This document shows positions 35,501-42,260 of a stretch of 64,000 bases of DNA, piece by piece. The notes beneath the pieces are model-generated. The model was given only the letters and a program-made list of their open reading frames with translations. It ran no database searches and had not been told where the DNA came from. Position numbers and translations under genes: made by a program. The DNA is from a bacterium. GTDB taxonomy: Bacteria > Myxococcota_A > Bradymonadia > UBA7976 > UBA1532. Each line of letters starts with the position of its first letter. Position 1 is the stretch's first letter. The stretch covers positions 744,001 through 808,000 of the forward strand of contig JAUHXC010000001.1 of the NCBI GenBank assembly GCA_030427205.1. Direction: 5' to 3'.

Positions 35501-35823
35501 TCCAGTCGCTTGAGCCTGGTGAGCTGGTGAACCTCGACCCCGACGCATCCGCCGACGCGCTCTACGCCGACGAGAGCCCCGAAGACATCGCCGAGAAGGT
35601 GATGGGCGTCGAGTTGCCGCAGCGCAGCCGGCGACGCCAGCGGGAGGCAAAGGCCGCCGAGGACTACTACGCGCTGCTCGAACGCCTGCCGGACGCCGAC
35701 GAGTCGGAGCTGCACGACCTGCGGAACAAGCTCGACGAGCTGCTGGCGCCGTACAACGACAATCAGGCGTTCGTCGCGCTGCTTCAGCGCAAGCGGCTCG
35801 TCGCCGAGGCGCAGCGCGGATGA
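32578..35823 (+). CDS. Dynamin-like GTPase fused to PtuA/AAA15-type ATPase (Septu-like defence protein)
   Basis: This 1081-aa protein joins two P-loop modules. The N-terminal half has a dynamin-like GTPase: G1 GEVGTGKST (62-70), a GRTT segment (99-102) that may act as G2, and G3 VVDTQGLDT (261-269). No clear NKxD G4 is seen. Helical sequence follows to about 620. The C-terminal half is a PtuA/AAA15-like ATPase. Its Walker A is GDNGHNKTS (655-663; Asn replaces the Gly before Lys). It also has AYYGTQRLW (795-803), the ABC-type signature LSDGYRNIVAMVADIA (898-913), Walker B IVLIDEIDLHLHP (934-946) and the His switch TTTHSP (967-972). In Septu systems PtuA forms a complex with the HNH nuclease PtuB, and exactly such a gene follows with an ATGA overlap. 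A GAGAGG site supports the start. An anti-phage role is inferred. Confidence 0.88.
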   Translation: MDADARRANLQARHDELNRKLTEFAADVELADGLADLARAWIDQVDIARQDAEHGLRVVFLGEVGTGKSTLVAATTGLRLESVERSNPRSWSALPVGGGRTTLGETRIVFETRDTIRLDVEPVSAKDLEVELRLLAQDHIAKSLDEGGAGGQHGEELYDLLRAWIVPDAPEEDGPSGVIEQWADELQDAELLFERFVARVEPARRERPWSRDFDHDDAGRKALRRTLRGLRFGRLGDDAPAPETTTIRLPSGALGPHVVEVVDTQGLDTKPTPDLIEGRTDLQEWLSDPHALLVICSRFESAPDRATLELLTAFAAQDRGACAATPVIIDRRELPDDDPSEKRAHRRERKRRERECDDVLRRTEQIPQIYEAPFAVDARSEGKRLRTHLRTVAARIRAERIDRWSEALASAASVLETLDARRAEFSAASREMDLRLWWAWDAVVAAGSDDEERRPGDGLREIGWAIPRQAGINHHSHVAAAIRRRGRYRYLDFAELGARFAAYEDSVVYVEALKAVRALADDLYGACEDAQLQAHLKLRAQQFGRAVRTFRDRVRAAWIPVLKAYLASDEADVLWRRCHPRWGLGPGYLQDVGRWFTEESARAALAIARTILREGPTPELPARPPLLRIRQIRAKHYRGIADHALNLRGVTALVGDNGHNKTSWLEALAASLGALLPEVGAASAAPLRVGDVHHLIRDLNGVPDLRRQLPLELEVRAELVGRSLTWSRRCEALPAALAVDAVAEREDGPDSESPDPARLDELPLDEAPSNDGRVRIRRLADRLADADAVQLPVLAYYGTQRLWPVELVAKRARAAVGSRLDGYRACLDPASTHRFVLDWMRRFTIEEWRRKKPVMQLQAIRQAVVDCVEEARSFHYDSAYEELHLTLRDGRVTPFRMLSDGYRNIVAMVADIAWRASVLNPHLGRRAPAMAEGIVLIDEIDLHLHPNWQRRVLDDLRRAFPRLQFVTTTHSPFIIQSLEPGELVNLDPDASADALYADESPEDIAEKVMGVELPQRSRRRQREAKAAEDYYALLERLPDADESELHDLRNKLDELLAPYNDNQAFVALLQRKRLVAEAQRG

Positions 35824-36596
35824 GGCCCATCGATCGCGGAGACTGCCCGACCGGCGACGACGGGCGACCGCTGACGTTCTCGGACTATGCTTTGGCGAAG
35901 CCCCACTTGCTGGATCGGCTCGGCAGCTTCTGCTCGTTCTGCGAAGTCGAGATCTCGGGGCCGATCGACGTCGAGCACATCCGACACAAAGACCAGAACC
36001 CCGACCTCGAATGTGCGTGGAGCAACCTGCTGCTGGCGTGCAAGAACTGCAACAGCACCAAGGGCACCAAGGTGAACACGGCCGCCGACGTATCCGACCG
36101 GCTGTGGCCGCATCTGCACCGCACGTTCGACGTCTTCGAGTATGGCCCGGCCGGGCGGGTGGCGCTGGCCGACATGACCGACCCCGAGCTGCGAGCCCGA
36201 GCTGCGGCGACCGCCGAGATGGTGGGCCTCATGCGGCGACCGCAGCATGGCCTCACCACGCGTCAGCTCGAGCGCGCGACAGACCGCCGCTATCAGAAGC
36301 GCAGCGAGGCATGGCGGGAAGCGTGCGATGCCCGAGCGGACCTGCGCACGCTCGACTCACCCGAGATGCGCGCGTGCATTGTACGCCATGCGCGAGCCCG
36401 GGGCTTCTGGTCGGTGTGGATCACGGTCTTTGCCGACGACGTCGAGATGCGGCGCGCGCTGCACGTCGCGTTCACGGGCACGGCGGTCGACCGCGTCGAG
36501 GCGATGGCCGCGGACGACTCAGCGTGCTCAGCGGATCAGCCGACCTCGTCGGCGCCGGCCTCGACGGCCTGCAGCGGCAGGTCGCCCTCGGCCTGA
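35820..36596 (+). CDS. PtuB-like HNH endonuclease of the Septu-like system
   Basis: The 258-aa frame starts inside the stop of the fused ATPase (ATGA). It begins MRPIDRGDCP and has a zinc-stabilised HNH core: CSFCE (Cys38, Cys41), DVEHIRHKD (His53), WSNLLLAC (Asn69) and CKNCNSTKGTK (Cys74, Cys77). This order matches the retron/Septu HNH family in which PtuB cleaves DNA under control of PtuA. Residues 85-230 are helical. The last 28 residues are low in family character and are read from sequence antisense to the next gene, which ends at 36536. The original stop was probably lost at the locus boundary. The nuclease core is intact. Confidence 0.87.
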   Translation: MRPIDRGDCPTGDDGRPLTFSDYALAKPHLLDRLGSFCSFCEVEISGPIDVEHIRHKDQNPDLECAWSNLLLACKNCNSTKGTKVNTAADVSDRLWPHLHRTFDVFEYGPAGRVALADMTDPELRARAAATAEMVGLMRRPQHGLTTRQLERATDRRYQKRSEAWREACDARADLRTLDSPEMRACIVRHARARGFWSVWITVFADDVEMRRALHVAFTGTAVDRVEAMAADDSACSADQPTSSAPASTACSGRSPSA

Positions 36597-37447
36597 TCCT
36601 GCGCCGCGTCGTCGGCAGCGGCCTCCGCCTGCGCCTCCGCCTGCAGCTCGGCCTCGGCCGCCGCGACGGCGTCCACCGCGGCGCGGGCCTCGGGGTCGAG
36701 CTCCAGGGTATCGAGCGGCACGTCCTCCACCGCCGGCTTGCCCTGACGCCGGGCGGCGTGGGCCGCCGCCAGCCGCTTCATCTGATCGCGCACCGGCGCC
36801 ATCAGCGCGGCCCGCTCGGCCTCGTCCTCGACCATGGCCATGATCCAGGCGATGACCCGCAAGAGCGCCACCTGCATCGCGGCGTAGGCCTCGCCCACCT
36901 CGAGCGCGGTGATGGTCTCGACCACCGAGAGCGAGTCGCGATAGCCGGGCAGGAGCTGCTCGATGCGGCGCAGCGGCCGCTCGAAGCCCAACTGCGCCGG
37001 CGCGTCGGGGAACTGCTCGCGGATGAGCACCACCAGGTACTCGTTGAGCGCCACCTGCTCCTCGTAGGGGATGCGGGTCACGGCGGCGAGGCCCTTGGGG
37101 AAGACCTGCTCGAGCAGCTTGGCGGCCAGCTCGCCGTCCGGGGTGTCGCCGTAGCCGGCCGCCTCCCGGGTCAGCAGGTCGTGGATCTGCCCCCAGTTGC
37201 CGTCGACGCGGGCGTCGATGGGCCCGGTCTGGCCCTCGCCGCGGGCCAGCTTCTGCGTCTGCCGGCGGGCCTTGCGGCCGATGAAGAGCATCGCGGCGGC
37301 CTTGGCGGCGGCGACGAGCCGCAAGAGATCGGCGTAGCCCAGCGGGCGGGCGCGGGCCTCGACGCCGGCGCAGGCCTGCACGGTGTGGCCCGGGGGGAAG
37401 CGGCGCACGTCGAAGACGGCGTCGTACTCGGTGAGGATGGCGGTCAT
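36536..37447 (-). CDS. Hypothetical protein with acidic Ala/Glu-rich tail
   Basis: The 303-aa protein has AGGAG 6 nt before ATG 37447. Residues 1-215 are mostly helical, with a mildly hydrophobic segment AYAAMQVALLRVIAWIMAMV near 190-209 that may be amphipathic or a single membrane helix. The C-terminal 60 residues are an Ala/Glu/Asp-rich disordered tail. No known motif is present. It is convergent with the HNH gene and overlaps it by 61 bp. Family not recognised; whether it belongs to the defence locus is unclear. Confidence 0.7.
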   Translation of the reverse strand: MTAILTEYDAVFDVRRFPPGHTVQACAGVEARARPLGYADLLRLVAAAKAAAMLFIGRKARRQTQKLARGEGQTGPIDARVDGNWGQIHDLLTREAAGYGDTPDGELAAKLLEQVFPKGLAAVTRIPYEEQVALNEYLVVLIREQFPDAPAQLGFERPLRRIEQLLPGYRDSLSVVETITALEVGEAYAAMQVALLRVIAWIMAMVEDEAERAALMAPVRDQMKRLAAAHAARRQGKPAVEDVPLDTLELDPEARAAVDAVAAAEAELQAEAQAEAAADDAAQDQAEGDLPLQAVEAGADEVG

Positions 37448-37590
37448 CAGATACTCCTGTCGCGTCGTGGCCCGGGGTCTCCGGGCCGAGGGTTGTTCGT
37501 CGTTGGCGCGAGAATCGGTGCCGGTTGACGTGTTTCGACGGTAGCGGCCGGCCGCCGCGGCTGTCGACCGAGCGTCCTATCAATTCTTGC

Positions 37591-37617
37591 GTCTGTTCTC
37601 CAATGTGCTGAACAGAC
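37591..37617. promoter_or_regulatory. Perfect inverted repeat in an A/T-richer patch
   Basis: gtctgttc (37591-37598) and gaacagac (37610-37617) form a perfect 8-bp inverted repeat around an 11-nt spacer. It lies in a stretch (about 37575-37675) visibly poorer in GC than its surroundings, including ccatttttaccacttttgaa. It may be an operator or promoter region for the gene at 36536-37447 or a boundary of acquired DNA. Confidence 0.35.
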
Positions 37618-37694
37618 ACGGGTTCTCAGAGGCCATTTTTACCACTTTTGAAACACGACTTAGGATTTGGGCGGTCGGGGCCGGGCCTGAATCG

Positions 37695-38200
37695 GGCAGG
37701 TGTGCCCCCGCGAGGCTGGACGGCGAGCCGGTTCGGGGCAGGGGTGCCGTGATCGGGCTGGACGGCGAGCCGCTCTCGGGCAGGGGTGCCGTGCGCGGGC
37801 TGGATGACGAGGGGGTGCATGAGGGCATGTCCTCATGCGGGGGCTGGATGGCGAGCATTCTTGGGGCAGGGGTGCCGTGAACGGGCTGGATGACGAGGGG
37901 GTGGATGAGGACATGTCCTCATGCGGGGGCTGGATGGCGAGCATTTTTGGGGCAGGGGTGGCGTGAACCGGCTGGATGGCGAGGGGGTCGATGAGGACAT
38001 GTCCTCATATGGGGTCTGGATGGCGAGCATTTTTGGGGCAGGGGTGCCGTGAACGGGCTGGACGACGAGGGTGGAGGTGAGGACATGTCCTCATGTGGGG
38101 TCTGGATGGCGAGCATTTTTGGGGCAGGGGTGCCGCGGCGCGGCTGGACGGCGAGCATTCCTCGGGCAGGTGTACCGCGAACGGGGCTGGGCGAGCGACC
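37695..38200. repeat. Tandem array of 86-bp dimeric repeats with palindromic cores
   Basis: The motif GGCTGGA (or its GGTCTGGA variant) recurs at 37714, 37756, 37798, 37842, 37884, 37928, 37970, 38014, 38056, 38100, 38142 and 38185, that is at alternating steps of 42 and 44 bp (86-bp dimer). Half A carries ggcgagcat and the small inverted repeat ggcaggggtgcc. Half B carries ATGAGGACATGTCCTCAT, a perfect 18-bp palindrome at 37905-37922 and 37991-38008, with near copies at 37819-37836 and 38078-38093. No unique spacers lie between units. As 86 is not a multiple of 3, it is unlikely to encode a repeat protein. Confidence 0.88.
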
Positions 38201-38281
38201 CGGTCGCGCTGACGGCCAGCCGGCCAGCGGCACGTGGCCGGCGCTGCGGGCGCCCGTCGACGAAAATCCGGTCGCCCTGCA

Positions 38282-38734
38282 CTACTCGTTGAGCTCCCGG
38301 CGAGCGGCGAGGGTCTGCTGCAGGTCGCCGGCCCGCTCCGCGAGGCGGCTGCGCAGGCGGTCGAGCTGGTCGTCGGTCTGCGCCTCGACCTCGCGCTCGA
38401 GCTGCTCGACGAGGGCCTGCAGCTCGCCGAGGGCCATCGACACCGCCTCGGAGGGCGGGGCGCGGGTCTCGTCGCGGGCGCGGGCGAGCTGCACCAGGGT
38501 GGCGACGACGCCGTCGACCTCGCGCAGCACCGGGTCGAACTTCGCGTCGGGCGCGTCGATGAGCAGCGTGGCGATGGCCGTGCGCAGGTCGAGGGCCCGC
38601 TGCACGTCGGGGTGGCGGCCGGCGACGCTCTTCCAGACGAGCGGCAGGCGCAGGCGCTTGGGGCCGAGGACCCGCTGCACGCCCCAGACGGCGGCGGCGA
38701 TGAGCGCGGCGACGATGAGCAGGCGGATGAGCAT
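38282..38734 (-). CDS. Membrane-anchored coiled-coil protein
   Basis: The 150-aa protein has an N-terminal helix (MLIRLLIVAALIAAAVWGVQ) followed by a mostly helical soluble part with heptad-like sequence (LGELQALVEQLEREVEAQTD, LDRLRSRLAERAGDLQQTL). There is no enzyme motif. Its stop lies 90 bp from the end of the 86-bp repeat array. No good ribosome site is visible. Family not recognised. Confidence 0.65.
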   Translation of the reverse strand: MLIRLLIVAALIAAAVWGVQRVLGPKRLRLPLVWKSVAGRHPDVQRALDLRTAIATLLIDAPDAKFDPVLREVDGVVATLVQLARARDETRAPPSEAVSMALGELQALVEQLEREVEAQTDDQLDRLRSRLAERAGDLQQTLAARRELNE

Positions 38735-38780
38735 CGGCCGATTACAGCAGGGGTCCGCGGGGCGGGCAAGGCGCGCGCTG

Positions 38781-38860
38781 GGCGGCGGTGGCCTCGCGCC
38801 TCTCGGCGGCGGTGGCCTCGCGCCTCGGCGGCGGTGGCCTCGCGCCTCTCGGCGGCGGTG
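38781..38860. repeat. Minisatellite of 22-24 bp units
   Basis: ggcggcggtggcctcgcgcc units start at 38781, 38805, 38827 and (partial) 38851, with unit lengths 24, 22 and 24. The array fills most of the gap between the coiled-coil gene and the putative immunity gene. It has no coding pattern. Confidence 0.8.
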
Positions 38861-38946
38861 CCGGCGCCGTGCCAGTCGTCGGAGGCGCGCGGGCGATCAG
38901 CGTCGTGGGTCGGTGAACATCACTCGCGGCCAGTGCGCGCACCGGG

Positions 38947-39660
38947 TCATGGGCGTCTGGCGAGCCGGTTCGCTGCCTGGCTCGCCCCGTCGCGGGCCCA
39001 TTCGTCGAGCGCGATCCGGTGCCGGTCGGCGCTGAAGGGCTCCATGGTGTTCAACACCAGGGGCCCGACGCGTGGCACCACCAATACGAGGTCGTCGGCC
39101 TCGACCCTCGCCTCAGCCTCGGGGGTGGCAGCGGGCGCCATCTCGAAGAAGAAGATACCCGTGAGGCGGTTGGCCAGATTCAGGATCGGCGCGCCGAGGA
39201 GGGGTTGCTGCAGGGTCGGTGGGCGGTCGGCTGCGGCGCCGAATACGTTCACCCGCAAGTCCGCGTCGGCCAGCAGCTGCGCGCCCCAGATCGGCCGCTC
39301 CACCAGCTCGTTCCCCATGAGCAGGTGCTGGACCGCCCGCGCCTTCAGGTCGCTGCGCACGAGGATGTAGTCCCCCGCCGGCAGTCGGTCGATCAGCCCG
39401 AGACCACGCCGCGCGGCGCTGCCCTTCAGCCAGGCTACGCCGGCCTCGTCGGGCCAGCCTCCCGCGACGAAGCGCGGGTTCTCTTCGTGGTAGACCCCCC
39501 AGGCGTCGTCCGGGTCGGGGTGCTCCAGGCAGAAGACCGGGCGCCCGGGCTCACCGATGTAGAGCAGATCGCCGTCCCGACGCACGGTGATCGACCCCTC
39601 GTCACCGGTGACGCGGAGCTCGGCGAGGGTCTCGGAGTATGCCGTGAAGAGTGCGGGCAT
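38947..39660 (-). CDS. Putative immunity protein of the adjacent toxin
   Basis: The 237-aa protein has AGGA correctly spaced before ATG 39660 and lies 9 nt after the toxin gene stop. It has no signal peptide. The sequence alternates strands and helices (SITVRRDGDLLYIGEPGRPV, WLKGSAARRGLGLIDRLP, LVLVVPRVGPLVLNTMEPFS), compatible with a SUF/SMI-like or other immunity fold, but the family is not recognised. The assignment rests on position directly behind a polymorphic-toxin-like gene. Confidence 0.6.
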   Translation of the reverse strand: MPALFTAYSETLAELRVTGDEGSITVRRDGDLLYIGEPGRPVFCLEHPDPDDAWGVYHEENPRFVAGGWPDEAGVAWLKGSAARRGLGLIDRLPAGDYILVRSDLKARAVQHLLMGNELVERPIWGAQLLADADLRVNVFGAAADRPPTLQQPLLGAPILNLANRLTGIFFFEMAPAATPEAEARVEADDLVLVVPRVGPLVLNTMEPFSADRHRIALDEWARDGASQAANRLARRP

Positions 39661-39669
39661 GGGTCCTCG

Positions 39670-41439
39670 TCAGTTCTTGACGACGGGCAGGAAGTCGATG
39701 GGCGAGAACGTAACCAGATGCAGCGTATCGTCGTCCAGCCGCTCGAACACCGCGAAGGTATCCCGCCACTCCACCAGATCGGGCTCGGCACCTTGCACCG
39801 AGTTGTAGCCTCGCCGGTAGTTATCGGAGTTGCCCTGGAGTTTGAGCTTCTGACCGGGCTTCAGGGCGTCGAGCGCGTCGGCGTTGTCGTTCAAGATCTT
39901 GCTCAGATCCCGTTTGGCGTGCGCCCGATCCATGTAGACCGTCGTGTTCAGCTTGTGCGAGCGGCTCATCGCCAGCGCCTTGACTTCGTCGACGGACGCG
40001 CCCTCCGGTGGAACATGGTCCCCGGAGTGTCCTACGGGCCGGTCCCCGTTCTTCTTGACGGTGACCCCCGGGCGGCCCTCCGACGACAGCATGAGATCAT
40101 CGGCCTCGCGCTGGGTAAAGCGCGGGGATTTGGGCGGATGGGTCTCGTGCGTCTGATCGCTGTCGCTCTCCGGTGCGCGCTCGTGCTCCGGCGAGCGCTC
40201 GCTGTCCGGTGAGCGGTCGCGCGGCAGCTCCGGCTTGTCGGGCGTCTTCGGCTTCTTGCCGCCCTTCAGCGCCTTGAGCAGCTCATCGGGCACGTTCTTG
40301 AGCGTCTTGATCGGCTTGAGCACCGACTGCACTCGAGGCAAGGCCGCGATCGCTTTGGCGGCCTTGGCCGCCTTGCCGACCCACTTCGCCCCGGTGACAG
40401 CCCCGAACGAGAGGAACGCGAGCGCGACCTCCATGAGCACGTAGCCGACGACCCAGCCTCGGAAGTGCCACTTCTCGAAGATGTCTTCGTGGTTCCACTT
40501 CGCGACGAACCCGTCGATCCAGCCCTCGACGAGCGCCTGCCAGTCCAGGGTGGAGAGGGCGGCCCACAGCGCCTTGATGTCGGCGATGATGCTGCCGGTG
40601 AAGATGCTCTCGAGCACGTCCCAAGCGAGAGCGACGAGGTCGGCGATGCCGAGGAGGATGTCTGCCAGGCAGGCCGCGGCCCCGTGCAGCACGCCGGCGA
40701 CGGCGCCGCCGATCCCCAGCGCGAACTCGGCGACGTCGGACGCGACCTCCTTGGCCCGGGCCCACGCCCCGTTCGTGATCGAGCCATCGTCGACGATGCC
40801 TTCGAGGGTCTGGGCAAACGTCGGGCTGGGCAACCAGATCAGATAGCCGGCACGGGTGCGGGTGTCTTCCCAGTCGTCGCCGCCAGCGCGGTAGATGCCG
40901 CGATCGCCTTCTCCCCGGTTGACGTACTCGAGCACGTTCACGTAGAAGCGCAGGTCCTGGCCGGGCCGCACCAACTGGCCGTACTCGCCTTCGGCGATGC
41001 CGATCGCGCTCTCACCGCTCCCGATACGGTGCAGCCTCGCGCCGGGCTCGGGCAGATCGGTCTTGACCCGGTTGGCCGCGATATAACCCTGGCGGCCGTC
41101 GACATGGGTCACCTCGTACCAGCCGCCCGGCACCTCCTGACCGACGAAGACCCGCGTACCGAAGGGCATGTGACTCTCGACGGTGGACCCGTCTCCGGGG
41201 CGCGGTGCGTCTCGCAGGTTCGCGCCGTCCTCCGGGGCGACGATCCCCGGCTTGTTGATCACGCGGCCCTCGACGTCGTCGAGATCCGGGGTCGCCCCTT
41301 CGTCCTGTAGCTGGCGCTGGATGTCGCGCGCCTGTCCGCGCTTCGATCGGCGACTGCGCAGCGCGCTCTCGTTGCCGGTCGACGGTGACGTCTCCCCCTG
41401 AGCGTCTTTCTCGACGTCCTGCTCGTAGGTGAAGCCCAT
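39670..41439 (-). CDS. Polymorphic toxin-like protein with SH3 and LysM-like N-terminal modules
   Basis: The 589-aa protein begins MGFTYEQDV and is disordered to about residue 60. An SH3b-type domain (about 70-122) includes GANLRDAP and GWYEVTHVDGRQGYIAANRV. A LysM-like segment follows (RIGSGESAIGIAEGEYG). Residues about 205-370 hold long hydrophobic helices like a pre-toxin or pore-forming region (FALGIGGAVAGVLHGAAACL). After a Pro/Glu/Ser-rich linker comes a C-terminal domain (about 440-589) with GHSGDHVPPEG and MDRAHAKRDLSKILND, whose His/Asp pattern could be a nuclease site. This order is typical of secreted polymorphic toxins in Myxococcota. The frame is open upstream without ATG/GTG/TTG as far as a CTG at 41535; a TTG adjoins the ATG. 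Start uncertain. Confidence 0.7.
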   Translation of the reverse strand: MGFTYEQDVEKDAQGETSPSTGNESALRSRRSKRGQARDIQRQLQDEGATPDLDDVEGRVINKPGIVAPEDGANLRDAPRPGDGSTVESHMPFGTRVFVGQEVPGGWYEVTHVDGRQGYIAANRVKTDLPEPGARLHRIGSGESAIGIAEGEYGQLVRPGQDLRFYVNVLEYVNRGEGDRGIYRAGGDDWEDTRTRAGYLIWLPSPTFAQTLEGIVDDGSITNGAWARAKEVASDVAEFALGIGGAVAGVLHGAAACLADILLGIADLVALAWDVLESIFTGSIIADIKALWAALSTLDWQALVEGWIDGFVAKWNHEDIFEKWHFRGWVVGYVLMEVALAFLSFGAVTGAKWVGKAAKAAKAIAALPRVQSVLKPIKTLKNVPDELLKALKGGKKPKTPDKPELPRDRSPDSERSPEHERAPESDSDQTHETHPPKSPRFTQREADDLMLSSEGRPGVTVKKNGDRPVGHSGDHVPPEGASVDEVKALAMSRSHKLNTTVYMDRAHAKRDLSKILNDNADALDALKPGQKLKLQGNSDNYRRGYNSVQGAEPDLVEWRDTFAVFERLDDDTLHLVTFSPIDFLPVVKN

Positions 41440-41642
41440 CAACCGACGCGCTGCCTCACCCGGTGCGATGGGTCGGACTTGGAGCGGATCGGGATCGGGC
41501 TGCCGGTCGGTGTCGGGGGGCGGATGATCACGCAGTGACTAAGCGAGCATGGCGGCGATGTGTCCGCTCATGAGGTTTTGAGGCCTCAACGGGGGCGACC
41601 GCAGTCACCGGCGTCCCCGCCAGCGCAATACGCGCAACACGG

Positions 41643-41671
41643 TTGGCCCGGGCCGATCGGGCGCGTAGAGT
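41643..41671 (+). promoter_or_regulatory. Sigma70-like promoter of the Cys-rich gene
   Basis: TTGGCC (41643-41648) and TAGAGT (41666-41671) are separated by exactly 17 bp. The ATG of the Cys-rich gene follows the -10 by 8 nt, without a ribosome site, so the mRNA is probably leaderless. Confidence 0.5.
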
Positions 41672-41679
41672 GCCCGGCC

Positions 41680-42108
41680 ATGGATGCCATCGACCCCACC
41701 GACCTGCGCGCGTTCAAGGCGACCTTCGAGGCGCTGGTGCGCGACGCCGCCGACCGGGGCAACCCGGGCAGCTACCGCAGCGAGAGCTGCACCAACTGCA
41801 CCCAGTGCACGTTCAGCGAGGGCTGCCGCGACTGCCACGCGTGCAACTACGCCGTCGACAGCGAAGGCTGCTCCCACTGCACCAAGATCAAAGACTGCGT
41901 GCAGTGCCACGCGTCGAGTCAGCTCGTCGACTGCGAGCGGTGCATCGACAGCGCGTATCTCGAGCACTGCCGCGACTGCGCCGAGTGCACCTATTGCTTC
42001 GGCTGCGTGGGGCTGGTGCGCAAGGAGTTCCACATCCTCAACCGGCCGTACGATCGCAAGACGTACTTCAAGCTGGTCAAGCAGCTGCGGGGCAAGGTCC
42101 GGGTCTGA
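41680..42108 (+). CDS. Cysteine-rich repeat protein
   Basis: The 142-aa protein has an ordinary helical start (MDAIDPTDLRAFKATFEALV), then 17 cysteines between residues 37 and 108, in repeats such as SCTNCTQC, CRDCHAC, CSHC, CVQC, CERC and CRDCAECTYCFGC. It ends NRPYDRKTYFKLVKQLRG. Proteins of this look occur in Myxococcota and are sometimes mislabelled CaiB/BaiF. There is no signal peptide, so in the cytosol the cysteines more probably bind metal (zinc or copper clusters) than form disulfides. A hairpin directly follows the stop. Function unknown. Confidence 0.8.
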   Translation: MDAIDPTDLRAFKATFEALVRDAADRGNPGSYRSESCTNCTQCTFSEGCRDCHACNYAVDSEGCSHCTKIKDCVQCHASSQLVDCERCIDSAYLEHCRDCAECTYCFGCVGLVRKEFHILNRPYDRKTYFKLVKQLRGKVRV

Positions 42109-42137
42109 CCGTCGGCGGTAGAAAATACCGCAGACGG
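42109..42137 (+). terminator. Hairpin directly after the Cys-rich gene
   Basis: ccgtc (42109-42113) pairs with gacgg (42133-42137) and gcggta (42115-42120) with taccgc (42126-42131), leaving one mismatch and a gaaaa loop. It starts at the base after the stop codon. An A-run, not a U-run, follows, so it may stabilise the 3' end or act with Rho rather than as an intrinsic terminator. Confidence 0.4.
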
Positions 42138-42222
42138 AAAAAACGCGCCGCGCCGGCTGCGAACTGCCCGGTGATGCCTGCTCTCGCCCCCATCACCGAC
42201 TTCCCCGCGCGGCCCGGCGCAG

Positions 42223-42260
42223 TAGAATGGCGCCTCGCCCGTGATGAGGAGGCGCCGCTG
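42223..42260 (+). promoter_or_regulatory. -10 element and ribosome site deciding the CHAT gene start
   Basis: TAGAAT at 42223-42228 is a near-consensus -10, placing the transcription start near 42235. That is downstream of the first in-frame ATG (42174). GAGGAGG at 42246-42252 then lies 5 nt before a CTG at 42258. Together these favour translation from CTG. The same string GTAGAATGGCGCC or a close form recurs before the pentapeptide-repeat gene (59528). Confidence 0.45.

Noticed and set aside
32578..35823. Two separate genes joined by a missed stop
   Set aside because: The frame is continuous without a stop or an internal ribosome site near residue 620, and the linker is normal helical protein, so a true fusion is preferred.
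32497..36596. Retron, since some Septu proteins occur with retrons
   Set aside because: No reverse transcriptase gene is present, and the 81-nt gap before the ATPase gene is too short for an msr/msd region.
36011..37528. Long plus-strand frame across the HNH 3' end and the next gene
   Set aside because: Low-complexity Gly/Arg/His/Leu composition and a clear minus-strand gene with a good ribosome site in the same place.
37695..38200. CRISPR array
   Set aside because: Units are contiguous with no unique spacers, the period is 86 bp, and no cas genes are present.
41440..41535. eCIS-type DUF4157 domain at the toxin N-terminus
   Set aside because: The upstream frame is Pro/Asp-rich and lacks the HExxH-like motif of DUF4157.
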